Shown here: piece after piece, positions 16,109 through 23,885 of the stretch | Numbering within the stretch: the first letter of the stretch is position 1 | Layout: each line of letters begins with the position of its first letter | NCBI GenBank assembly: GCA_025359245.1 | Contig: JANYGW010000211.1 | Span: 1-64,000, forward strand | DNA length: 64,000 nucleotides | Direction: 5' to 3' | DNA from: Massilia sp. | GTDB taxonomy: Bacteria > Pseudomonadota > Gammaproteobacteria > Burkholderiales > Burkholderiaceae_D | Notes under the pieces: generated by a model | Told to the model about the DNA's origin: nothing | Database searches by the model: none | The model's input: only the letters and a program-made list of their open reading frames with translations | Program-made: the position numbers and the translations under genes

Positions 16109-17805
16109 TACCAGCTCCTGAATTTGGCGGGTGGGTTGTACAGGCCGTCGGACCATTCGACCAGCTCGCCGATGCTTTTTGCCGCGAGCAGCGAACGGGT
16201 GGCATCGGCGCGCTGCACGCCGAGGTCTTCGGGCAGGGCGACCAAGCCTTCGCTGCGCAGGCGCGCGGTCTGCTTCGGGTCATGCGTCATGCCGACCGGC
16301 GTGACGCCAGCCACCGCCGCCAGCATGGCCTTGCGTTGTTCCAGCGAGCGCGCCTTGTACAGGTAGGCGATGCCTTCCTCGGTCAGCACGTGCGTGACGT
16401 CGTCCCCGTAAATCATCACCGGCGCGAGCGGCATGCCGCAGGCCTTGCCCACCGCGACCGCGTCGAGCGATTCGACGATGGCCGGCTGGCCGCCATCCTG
16501 GAATGTTTCGACCATCTGCACCACCAGCTTCTTGCCGCGCGCCAGCGGGTCGTCCGTTTCGATCATGTCGAGCCAGGCCGGGCTGGCATGGCGCCGTCCG
16601 CCGGGGTCATGCCCCATGTTGGGCGCGCCGCCGAATCCGGTCAGGCGCCCGCGCGTGACGGTCGACGAATTGCCGAGGCCATCCATCTGCAAGGTCGAGC
16701 CGATGAACAAGTCCACCGCGTATTGGCCCGCCAGTTGGCACAGGGCGCGGTTGGAGCGCATCGAACCATCGCGCCCGGTGAAGAAGATGTCGGGCCGCGC
16801 CGCGGTATAGCCTTCCATGCCCAGTTCGGCGCCGAAGCAATGCACGCTCTCGACCCAGCCGCTCTCGATTGCGGGGATCAAGGTGGGGTGCGGATTCAAA
16901 GTCCAGTTGCGACAGATCTTGCCTTTCAGGCCCAGTTGCGCACCATAGGTCGGCAAAATCAGTTCGATGGCGGCGGTATTGAAGCCGATGCCATGGTTGA
17001 GCGATTGCACCTGATGCCGTTCGTAGACGCCGCGAATCGCCATCATCGCCATCAGGATGTGGAGCGGCTTGACCAGGCGCGGGTCGCGCGTAAACAGGGG
17101 TTCGATATGGAACGGCTGGTCGGCCTGCACCACAAAATCGATCCATGAACCGGGAATATCGACACGCGGCAAATCGCCCGGATTGTCGACAATGCCATTG
17201 ACCTGGGCAATGACGATGCCGTCGCGAAAGGCCGCCGCTTCGACCAGGGTCGGCGTGTCTTCTGTGCTGGGCCCCGTATACAGATTGCCCTGGCGGTCAG
17301 CGAGATAGCCGGCCACCAGCACCACGTTCGGCGTCAGGTCGACGAACAGGCGGGCGTACAGTTCGACGTAGGTGTGAATCGCCCCGATCTCGAGCAAACC
17401 ATCTTGCAGGAATTGCGAGATGCGCAGGCTTTGCGCGCCGGCGAAAGCGAAGTCGAGCTTGCGGGCAATGCCCCGTTCGAACAGATCGAGGTGTTCCGGC
17501 AGGCTCACGCTGGGCATGATCATGTGCAGGCGGCTCACCTGCTCCGGGTCCAGCCGGGCCAGCGCGCGCGCCAGGAAATCGGCCTGCTTTTGATTATTGC
17601 CTTCAAGTACGACGCGGTCGCCGCTGACCAGCAGCTGGCCCAGCGCCTCGGCAATGCGATCGCTGCGCAGCACCGGGCCGTCGCACAGGTGCGCGACTGC
17701 GGCCAGACGGCGTTGCTTTTCTGCGCGCCGCGTATCCCAGCGCCTGACTGGCTGGGGCGGGTTGCGCTGTCCATTGTGCGTTCCCGCGTGATTACTGGTT
17801 TGCAT
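16108..17805 (-). CDS. mdcA: Malonate decarboxylase alpha subunit (acetyl-S-ACP:malonate ACP transferase)
   Basis: The 565-residue CoA-transferase-like subunit exchanges the acetyl group on MdcC for malonate. It begins with a short variable tail (H-A-G-T-H-N-G-Q), then R-R-W-D-T-R-R-A-E-K and G-D-R-V-V-L-E-G-N-N-Q-K-Q-A-D. Central blocks include N-V-V-L-V-A-G-Y and G-L-G-N-S-S-T-V-T. AAGGAGAC precedes the ATG. It is the first gene of mdcABCDE-madLM-mdcGH and is divergent from the LysR gene mdcR. Confidence 0.93.
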   Translation of the reverse strand: MQTSNHAGTHNGQRNPPQPVRRWDTRRAEKQRRLAAVAHLCDGPVLRSDRIAEALGQLLVSGDRVVLEGNNQKQADFLARALARLDPEQVSRLHMIMPSVSLPEHLDLFERGIARKLDFAFAGAQSLRISQFLQDGLLEIGAIHTYVELYARLFVDLTPNVVLVAGYLADRQGNLYTGPSTEDTPTLVEAAAFRDGIVIAQVNGIVDNPGDLPRVDIPGSWIDFVVQADQPFHIEPLFTRDPRLVKPLHILMAMMAIRGVYERHQVQSLNHGIGFNTAAIELILPTYGAQLGLKGKICRNWTLNPHPTLIPAIESGWVESVHCFGAELGMEGYTAARPDIFFTGRDGSMRSNRALCQLAGQYAVDLFIGSTLQMDGLGNSSTVTRGRLTGFGGAPNMGHDPGGRRHASPAWLDMIETDDPLARGKKLVVQMVETFQDGGQPAIVESLDAVAVGKACGMPLAPVMIYGDDVTHVLTEEGIAYLYKARSLEQRKAMLAAVAGVTPVGMTHDPKQTARLRSEGLVALPEDLGVQRADATRSLLAAKSIGELVEWSDGLYNPPAKFRSW

Positions 17806-17884
17806 GTTCGGTCTCCTTGTTCCAAGCGTGTCACGCCAGCTTAGGGCCAAAAAACCAGGGATTCAATCAAGCCGGATGAAATTC

Positions 17885-17903
17885 GTTTACTCTTACAGTA
17901 AAC
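17885..17903. promoter_or_regulatory. Palindromic LysR operator between mdcA and mdcR
   Basis: A perfect inverted repeat GTTTACT-N5-AGTAAAC stands in the 135-base divergent region, 80 bases upstream of mdcA and 38 upstream of mdcR. Its geometry includes a T-N11-A core. It is the natural binding site for the MdcR regulator, which activates mdc genes in response to malonate in other bacteria. Confidence 0.75.
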
Positions 17904-17940
17904 AATTTTGGCAATACGGCGTCAACGGCAAGGGGACAAA

Positions 17941-18885
17941 ATGCTCATCGATGAAGAAATTACGCTCAGGAAGCTCGAAGTATTTCTTGCATTTATGCGA
18001 CTGGGCAGTCTCGCGCGGGTATCGGACGAGCTGGCGCAAAGCACGGTCAGCGTGCACCGCTCCCTGCATTCGCTGGAAGAAGGCTTGCGCGTTCCGCTCT
18101 TCAAGCGCGAGGGTCGCACGCTGGTGGCGCTTCCCGCAGCCTATACTTTCGCCCAGCATGCGCAGCGCGCGCTTGGCGAATGCATGGAAGGCGTGCGCAA
18201 GGTGCGCGAACTGGCAGGTCTGGACGGCGCGCGTTTGAAAATCGGTTCGCTCTATTCGCTCACCCTGCGCTGCATCCCGCAGTTGATGATAGGACTAAAG
18301 TTGCGCAAGCCGGAATTGCATATTGACCTGACCTTGGGCTCAAACGAGCAATTGCTGCGCAATCTGAACGATGGTCAGATCGACGCGATTGTGATCGGCC
18401 TGCAAGCGCCGCTCGACAATAAAGACCTGGTCGCGGTGCCCTTGTTCGAAGACGAGGTGTGTCTGGCGGCTCCGCTCGGTTCGTCCTACGCGGGCCGCAA
18501 AAGCATCGACCTGAAGCAGATGCGCGAAGAGAAATTCATTACCCTGGGCGATGGGTTCGTCACCTCGGACAGCTTTCGCCACGCGTTTCGCCAGGCGGGG
18601 TTTGTGCCGGACACGGTCATGCGGGTGGGCGATATTTTCTCGCTGATCAATCTGGTCAGCGGCGGCATCGGCTACAGCCTGCTGCCCGCGCGCGTGGCCG
18701 AGTTCAGTTCCCGCATCGAGCTCATTGCGCTTGAGTCGCAATATGTTTCCCATCAACATATCACGCTGCTCCTGCCGCGCAACCGCGAGCGCGATCCGAA
18801 CTTGCTGGCACTGTCCGCCGAATGCCGGCTGTACGGGCAACGGGCGCGGGCGACATCCCATGCAGCGCCGCCAGTCCGGCATTGA
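17941..18885 (+). CDS. mdcR: LysR-type regulator of malonate catabolism
   Basis: The 314-residue LysR protein starts M-L-I-D-E-E-I-T-L-R-K-L-E-V-F. AAGGGGAC precedes the ATG; a TTG at 17908 is an unlikely start. The helix-turn-helix lies at about 20-40 (A-R-V-S-D-E-L-A-Q-S-T-V-S-V-H-R), with an effector-binding domain from about 90. It diverges from mdcA across a perfect palindrome, matching MdcR in other malonate operons. It probably senses malonate and activates the operon. Confidence 0.85.
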   Translation: MLIDEEITLRKLEVFLAFMRLGSLARVSDELAQSTVSVHRSLHSLEEGLRVPLFKREGRTLVALPAAYTFAQHAQRALGECMEGVRKVRELAGLDGARLKIGSLYSLTLRCIPQLMIGLKLRKPELHIDLTLGSNEQLLRNLNDGQIDAIVIGLQAPLDNKDLVAVPLFEDEVCLAAPLGSSYAGRKSIDLKQMREEKFITLGDGFVTSDSFRHAFRQAGFVPDTVMRVGDIFSLINLVSGGIGYSLLPARVAEFSSRIELIALESQYVSHQHITLLLPRNRERDPNLLALSAECRLYGQRARATSHAAPPVRH

Positions 18886-18985
18886 ATTGCCAGATCTCGT
18901 GCGTGCCGGTTCAGGCATGGCCCGTCGGCCGTGCTCAGGCATTCCTGGATTTCGCGGCCCACCCTGCACGGATACGCGCTGTCAC

Positions 18986-19018
18986 CTGCGTCGCGCCGGG
19001 CGCCAGCGCAGCCGCCCC
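18986..19018 (+). pseudogene. Short fragment resembling the nucleotidase gene
   Basis: About 33 bases here match 21586-21618 inside the intact cyclic-nucleotide phosphodiesterase gene at roughly 90% identity. They encode V-A-P-G-A-S-A-A-A-P in the same orientation. No longer match is visible to either side. It looks like the surviving scrap of a duplicated copy. Confidence 0.4.
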
Positions 19019-19049
19019 GGTTAGCGGCGCCAATGGCCCCTGACCCAGG

Positions 19050-19135
19050 CCCAATCGGATTGCCCGCTTGGGTAGGAGCCGCCTTTCTTTTTAGTCTTGC
19101 ATACCGGCCGAAGCGACTTGTCGGCGTCATACGGG
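19050..19135 (-). pseudogene. Fragment of a second acid phosphatase (PAP2) gene
   Basis: The minus strand encodes P-Y-D-A-D-K-S-L-R-P-V-C-K-T-K-K-K followed by G-G-S-Y-P-S-G-Q. This aligns with residues around the catalytic motif of the intact acid phosphatase at 23129-23851 (P-Y-N-A-D-K-S-L-R-P-V-C-K-T-K-K-K then D-D-S-Y-P-S-G-H). DNA identity with 23392-23463 is about 80%. There is no start codon, signal peptide or downstream half, and the catalytic His is replaced by Gln. It is a gene remnant. Confidence 0.65.
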
Positions 19136-19136
19136 C

Positions 19137-19319
19137 CTGACCGGCGAGCGGCTCAATGTCGCCGTGTTCACCATCAACGCTTTCGACACCGACTGCGCGC
19201 TACCGGCCGCTGGCCGGATCGGCCTGGAGAAGGTCAATCGGGCCATCCTGGCGTTGCGCGTACGCGGCGATAGACAGCGCATCCACGACCACTACCGCCT
19301 GCCGCGACCGGCGCCGTAG
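19137..19319 (+). pseudogene. Unidentified coding remnant
   Basis: An open stretch of 60 codons without a proper start reads L-T-G-E-R-L-N-V-A-V-F-T-I-N-A-F-D-T-D-C and continues with normal high-GC codon use to a TAG. It abuts the acid phosphatase fragment. It looks like the end of a decayed gene, but I cannot name the family. The rest of 18886-19542 has no convincing gene. Confidence 0.3.
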
Positions 19320-19542
19320 CTTTCGGCGCGGACGCCTTGGACGCGCCCCATTCAAACAAAAGTCATGGCCACGTAACATATGTTTTCTACGATAGCCGTT
19401 CGTTCTGTCGGATGGGTCTGTTACAGCGCCTTGCAGCGACCACATCCGCATAGTCCGTATTCATGCCTGCGTTCGGCCGCGCTGACAATAGCCATTGCCA
19501 ACTGGACAAGGCCCTACCCGTCAAAACGAAGGAGATGTTGAA

Positions 19543-20019
19543 ATGATTAAGTCGTTGTTTGCTTTATTTTTGCTTGCCCAGTCCTTGTCCGCATTCGCAT
19601 CCGAACAGACGTCGTGCAACGCTGGCGGGGGCGCTTTCCTGACCGGCACCGTCATCAGTGCACCCAAGTTTGCCGACGGTTCGGCGCGCATGGGGGTCAA
19701 GCTTTCACATACCCATGTCAATCTTCGGGCTGACCAGGATGGCAAGACGTATGACGTGGCGATGGACAACGTGTACGCGGTCGATTACGTCAAAAATGCC
19801 ACCGTGATGCCCAAGTCGCTCGCGGCGATCAAAGTCAACGACCGGCTTGAATTGTGCGGCGCCAAATACACCTCCGGTACCGGGATTCATTGGGTGCATG
19901 ACAATTGCAACGCCAAGCCAAGTACGGCCACACCGACCGGCTGGGTCAAGCAAATCGGCGCCAGCTCACTGGGGAGCAATTTGGAGCGCAGCCAGAACTA
20001 CTGCTATCTCTTCAATTAA
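19543..20019 (+). CDS. Secreted protein of unknown function
   Basis: The 158-residue product has a signal peptide (M-I-K-S-L-F-A-L-F-L-L, cleaved after A-F-A-S). The mature domain has four or more Cys and the stretch R-M-G-V-K-L-S-H-T-H-V-N-L-R-A-D. AAGGAG precedes the ATG at good spacing. A decayed relative of this gene occurs at 30378-30518, so the family has more than one copy in this region. No catalytic motif is visible. It probably acts in the periplasm or outside the cell. Confidence 0.65.
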   Translation: MIKSLFALFLLAQSLSAFASEQTSCNAGGGAFLTGTVISAPKFADGSARMGVKLSHTHVNLRADQDGKTYDVAMDNVYAVDYVKNATVMPKSLAAIKVNDRLELCGAKYTSGTGIHWVHDNCNAKPSTATPTGWVKQIGASSLGSNLERSQNYCYLFN

Positions 20020-20036
20020 GAATCCACTGCCATTTC

Positions 20037-20088
20037 GCATGCCCGCAACGTGACAGGTTGCGCCGCCCGTTCCGGGCATGCCTTTCCA
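20037..20088 (+). terminator. Hairpin after the secreted-protein gene
   Basis: A perfect 9-base stem GCATGCCCG/CGGGCATGC encloses an inner small hairpin and is followed by CTTTCC. It lies 18 bases after the stop of the 19543 gene and before the Pho-like site of the next gene. It is a plausible but not strong terminator, since the T-run is short. Confidence 0.45.
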
Positions 20089-20094
20089 GCCCTG

Positions 20095-20112
20095 CCGTCA
20101 TGGCAGCGTCAC
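20095..20112 (+). promoter_or_regulatory. Pho-box-like site upstream of nucleotidase
   Basis: Two 7-base direct repeats, CCGTCAT and GCGTCAC, are separated by four bases. This is the 11-base periodicity of PhoB boxes (consensus CTGTCAT-N4-CTGTCAC), with three mismatches over the 14 consensus bases. It lies 48 bases before the ATG at 20161, and a TACTAG hexamer at 20120 could act as the -10. Confidence 0.55.
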
Positions 20113-20160
20113 AATCGGCTACTAGAGTTGCGCCTTCGTTCCAATTAATCAAGGATATCA

Positions 20161-22254
20161 ATGAAACCAGTAACTATGTGGATCGCTGCGCTGGCCTCGG
20201 CCGGCCTGGTCGGTTGCAACTCCAAGGATCAGGGCCCCGTCATTGCCGAAGGCACCACTGTCTCGTTCGCCCTGCTGGAAACAACCGACTTGCACGCGAA
20301 CGTGCTGAGCTACAACTACTATTCGCTGGCGGCGGACACCACGCTCGGACTCGAGCGCACCGCCACGCTGATCAGCGCCGCGCGCACCGAGAACCCGAAC
20401 AACGTGCTGCTTGACGATGGCGACAATATCCAGGGCACCTTGCTGGGCGACTTGCAGGCGGTGGCCACGCCCGTGCCGTGTTCGGCGACGCTGGCTATCC
20501 ACAAGGCCATGAACGCGCTCAAGTTCGATGGCGGCGGCATGGGCAACCATGAATTCAATTATGGCCTGCCATTCCTGAGCCAGGTCACCAACACCGAATT
20601 CGGCATCCCTGGCGTGAGCAAGCCGGCTGGCGCCTGCGGCGCGCCGACCTTCCCGCTGGTGCTGTCCAACGTGACGGCAGTGGCGACCCAGAAGCCAATC
20701 TTCGCGCCGTACGCCTTGCTGGCGCGCGATTTCGCCGCCACCGGACCGGACGGCAGCAAGCTGACGGTCAAGCTCAACATCGGCATCATGAGTTTCGTGC
20801 CGCCGCAGATCCTGGACTGGGACCAGAAAAACCTGGCCGGCAAGGTTGCCGTCGGCGGTGCCCAGGAAGCGGCGCGCCAGTATGTGCCGGAACTGCGCAG
20901 CAAGGGCGCCGATGTCGTCGTCGCGCTGTCGCATGGCGGGCTCGACACGAGCGCATATAGCCCGAAAATGGAAAACCAGAGCTACCACCTGGCCGGCACC
21001 GGCATCGACGCATTGCTGATCGGCCACTCGCACCTGATTTTCCCAAAAGCGAAGGAAGCTGGCGGCCCGGCCCTCGACCCGTCGCTGACGGCCATCCCGG
21101 CCAGCGCCAATGTCGACGCCGTCAATGGCTTCGTCAACGGCGTGCCGACCGTCATGGCGCAGAGCTGGGGCCGACGCCTCGGCATCATCAAGATGACCAT
21201 GGCCTACCAAGGCGGGCGCTGGGTCACCCAGCCGGCCAAGACCAGCGTCGAAGCGCGCGGCTTCAAGTATGCCGACGGCAGCACCAATGTCGGCCCCGAT
21301 GCGGCCATCGCCGCCACTGTCGCGACCGAACACGCGGCCGCCGCGGCCTACGCCGGGCAGCCCTTGGGCGTGTCGACCGATTTTGAAATGTCAGCCTATT
21401 TCGCCCTGGTTGGCGACGTCAGTGCGATCGAGCTGGTGAACCAGGCGCAGCTCGACTATGTGAAGAACCTGATCGCCGCCAGCACCGATCCCGCGCTGGC
21501 GGGCTACAAGGCGATCCCCGTGATCTCGTGCAGCGCGCCTTTCAAGGCGGGCCGCAACGGGCCGACCGACTTCACCGACGTCGCACCGGGCGCCAGCGCG
21601 GCCGCCCCGTTCGGCCTGCAAGTGCGCAATCCGGGCGACCTCTACTTGTACAGCAATAACAACTTGCAAGCCGTGAAGATCAAGGGTGCCGACCTGAAGG
21701 CCTGGCTGGAAGCATCGGCCAAACAGTTCGCGCAGATTAATCCTGCGCTCGCGAGCGAGCAGGACCTGGTGCCTTCCTACGGCACGATCTACAACTATGA
21801 TGTGTTCTACGGCGAAAACAATGCGCTCAAATACCAGATCGACGTGACCAAACCGGGCGGCAGCCGCATCGCGAACCTGAGCTACCTTGGCAAGGCAGTT
21901 CTCGACAGCGATGACTTCATCGTCGCCACCAACGACTATCGCGCCGGTGGCGGCGGCAACGTGCCCGGCATCGACGGCAGCAAAACCATTATCAAGTCAC
22001 CGGATGCCAACCAGGCGATCGTCAGCAACTACCTGCAGCAGATCGGCAAGACCAGCGGCAAGGTCACGCTGGCGGCGAACGGCAGCGCGCGCAGCTGGAG
22101 CTTTGTGAAAGTAGCGACCGCCGGCCCGGTGGTCTTGCGCTCGGCCGCCGGCCACCTGGCCCTGGCGAAGGCCGGCGGCATCACCCCCATCGTGGCCGAA
22201 GGCGCACTCGACGCCAGCGGCTTCGCCAAATATGCGGTGGACTTGAGCAAGTGA
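20161..22254 (+). CDS. 2',3'-cyclic-nucleotide 2'-phosphodiesterase / 3'-nucleotidase, lipoprotein
   Basis: The 697-residue product has a lipoprotein signal with lipobox L-V-G-C (Cys19), so it should be membrane-tethered. The metallophosphatase domain shows T-T-D-L-H-A-N, D-D-G-D-N-I-Q-G and G-N-H-E-F-N-Y-G, then a CpdB/UshA-type C-terminal substrate domain with a D-Y-R-A-G-G-G-G-N stretch. It releases phosphate and nucleosides from extracellular cyclic or 3' nucleotides. A Pho-box-like site lies upstream. The Sel1 gene overlaps its stop codon. Confidence 0.9.
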   Translation: MKPVTMWIAALASAGLVGCNSKDQGPVIAEGTTVSFALLETTDLHANVLSYNYYSLAADTTLGLERTATLISAARTENPNNVLLDDGDNIQGTLLGDLQAVATPVPCSATLAIHKAMNALKFDGGGMGNHEFNYGLPFLSQVTNTEFGIPGVSKPAGACGAPTFPLVLSNVTAVATQKPIFAPYALLARDFAATGPDGSKLTVKLNIGIMSFVPPQILDWDQKNLAGKVAVGGAQEAARQYVPELRSKGADVVVALSHGGLDTSAYSPKMENQSYHLAGTGIDALLIGHSHLIFPKAKEAGGPALDPSLTAIPASANVDAVNGFVNGVPTVMAQSWGRRLGIIKMTMAYQGGRWVTQPAKTSVEARGFKYADGSTNVGPDAAIAATVATEHAAAAAYAGQPLGVSTDFEMSAYFALVGDVSAIELVNQAQLDYVKNLIAASTDPALAGYKAIPVISCSAPFKAGRNGPTDFTDVAPGASAAAPFGLQVRNPGDLYLYSNNNLQAVKIKGADLKAWLEASAKQFAQINPALASEQDLVPSYGTIYNYDVFYGENNALKYQIDVTKPGGSRIANLSYLGKAVLDSDDFIVATNDYRAGGGGNVPGIDGSKTIIKSPDANQAIVSNYLQQIGKTSGKVTLAANGSARSWSFVKVATAGPVVLRSAAGHLALAKAGGITPIVAEGALDASGFAKYAVDLSK

Positions 22255-22967
22255 GGCCATGCTCTTACGTGCTGCTGTGCCTGGCAATGCTGGTGGCGGG
22301 CGGCTGCGTGCAGCCCACGCCGTCAGCGGCCGCCATCGAAGCACTCGCCATGCAAGCATCGCAGCAGCACTCTGCCGAGGCCGAGCGGCGCCTGCGCTCA
22401 TGGGCCGGCCAGGGCGCGCTGGTGGCGCAGCGCGAGCTTGGCCTGCTGTATGCCGGGCGCCCTGCCCTTGCCGCCGAAAGCCGGGCGTGGCTATCCAGGG
22501 CCGCCCGCCAAGGCGACGCCGAGGCCGCCTGTGCACTGGGCGATGCGCTGCGTGCCAACGTGGTGCCGGCGCCTGCAGCGGCGTGGCCGTGGTATGCGCA
22601 AGCAGCCGCGCTGGGCAACGCGCGCGCGGCACTCATGCTGGGCCTGATGGCCCGCAATGGGGAAGGCGTCGCGCGCGACCCGAGGCTCGCCATGCACTGG
22701 CTGAACCGCGGCGCCGAACGCGGCAACCCGCATGCGATGTTCGTGCTGGCAAATATGCTGCGCGACGGCGAGGCCGGCATGGCAGATCCGGTGCGCGCGC
22801 GCGCCTGGCTGGAGCAGGCGGCCGAGCTCGAATATCCAGCGGCGATCCAGGAATTGGCGCTGACCGTGCAACGCGGCGACGCACAGTCGCCGAAGGATGA
22901 GCTGCGCGCCGAGCACCTTCTAAAGGAAGCAAACGAACACCGGCATGAAAATTGGCGTCAGTTTTAG
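22251..22967 (+). CDS. Sel1-repeat lipoprotein
   Basis: The 238-residue product starts at GTG 22251, overlapping the upstream stop as GTGA, so the two are co-translated. The N-terminus carries a lipobox V-A-G-G-C. Residues about 60-220 form Sel1-like (TPR-type) helical repeats with A-x-x-x-L-G-x-x-x patterns, such as 'A-R-A-A-L-M-L-G-L-M-A-R-N-G-E-G-V'. Such proteins act as protein-protein adaptors in the envelope. Coupling to the nucleotidase suggests a shared role, but the partner is unknown. Confidence 0.8.
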   Translation: MRPCSYVLLCLAMLVAGGCVQPTPSAAAIEALAMQASQQHSAEAERRLRSWAGQGALVAQRELGLLYAGRPALAAESRAWLSRAARQGDAEAACALGDALRANVVPAPAAAWPWYAQAAALGNARAALMLGLMARNGEGVARDPRLAMHWLNRGAERGNPHAMFVLANMLRDGEAGMADPVRARAWLEQAAELEYPAAIQELALTVQRGDAQSPKDELRAEHLLKEANEHRHENWRQF

Positions 22968-23128
22968 CTTCGCAGTGATGGCTTGAGATAGCCTGCTAGC
23001 TGAACAGGAACATTTCACGGAGCGGGCGAAGGCATCTTTCCGCCCGGATCATGGAATAGTCTTCCGGTGTGCCGCCGATCAAATTGCGACCAAGGTGCCG
23101 CTGTCTTGCGGCGCGGACGTGAGGCCTG

Positions 23129-23851
23129 TCACGGCAGCGGCTGCTTACTGGCTGCGTGCAATTCGGCCGCGGCGGCGGCCAGTTCGGCCTTGAATTGCAC
23201 GTTTTCACGCATGACCGCATGCACTGCGTAGGCGACCAACTTGGACGCCTCGACGTCGCTGCGGTAGTGCACGCCGCAGACCAGCCGGTTCTGCGCATAC
23301 TCCTCGGCGCGCGCAAGAATCGCATCGCGCTTTTCGGGAACCAGTTCGATCAAGGTGAGCGCCTGCAGGTAACCGGCAGTGGCATGACCACTTGGATAGG
23401 AGTCATCCTTTTTCTTGGTCTTGCACACCGGCCGCAGCGACTTGTCGGCGTTGTACGGACGAACCCGGGCGAACCCCTTCTTCAGCTGCGCGGTGTTGGC
23501 GCCTTCGTCGTCGCCGACATGGGTCGACAGCAATGCGGTCAGCGGAAAGGTCCGCGCATTGAAATTGGCGCCCATCACATCGCGAAACAAGAATACGGTT
23601 TCGTCCTTGTCATCGGCCATCGCACGCGCCACCTGCTCGCGCGTGCGGGAAGTTTCGATCTGGTGCAGTTCGGCGAGTTCGCGAGCGGCGCTTGCCGAGC
23701 TGACGGCAGCCGGTGCCGCCAGGATCATCATTGCCTGCATCCGCTCGGGCGCAACGAACGCTGCGTCGGCGGCGCCGGCCGCGCCAGTGGCCAACAGCGC
23801 CGCAACCATTGCGACAATGTGCAGGCGCGAAAAACAGACTGGAATTTGCAT
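23129..23851 (-). CDS. Class A non-specific acid phosphatase (PAP2 family)
   Basis: The 240-residue periplasmic enzyme has a signal peptide and the three PAP2 motifs in order: K-K-G-F-A-R-V-R-P, S-Y-P-S-G-H-A-T, and C-G-V-H-Y-R-S-D-V-E-A-S-K. The last two supply the catalytic His residues, as in PhoN. It hydrolyses phosphate monoesters. It starts 34 bases after the TonB-receptor stop on the same strand, so the two form an operon that begins behind a strong Pho-box-like site. The 161 bases between this gene and the Sel1 gene hold nothing clear. Confidence 0.9.
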   Translation of the reverse strand: MQIPVCFSRLHIVAMVAALLATGAAGAADAAFVAPERMQAMMILAAPAAVSSASAARELAELHQIETSRTREQVARAMADDKDETVFLFRDVMGANFNARTFPLTALLSTHVGDDEGANTAQLKKGFARVRPYNADKSLRPVCKTKKKDDSYPSGHATAGYLQALTLIELVPEKRDAILARAEEYAQNRLVCGVHYRSDVEASKLVAYAVHAVMRENVQFKAELAAAAAELHAASKQPLP

Positions 23852-23885
23852 CGGTGTGACCTTTCAATTCAATGTGGATGGCGCG

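Noticed and set aside
19137-19319. Reading the open stretch as a functional small gene
   Set aside because: It has no start codon with a ribosome-binding site and it follows a clear phosphatase fragment, so a remnant is the better call.
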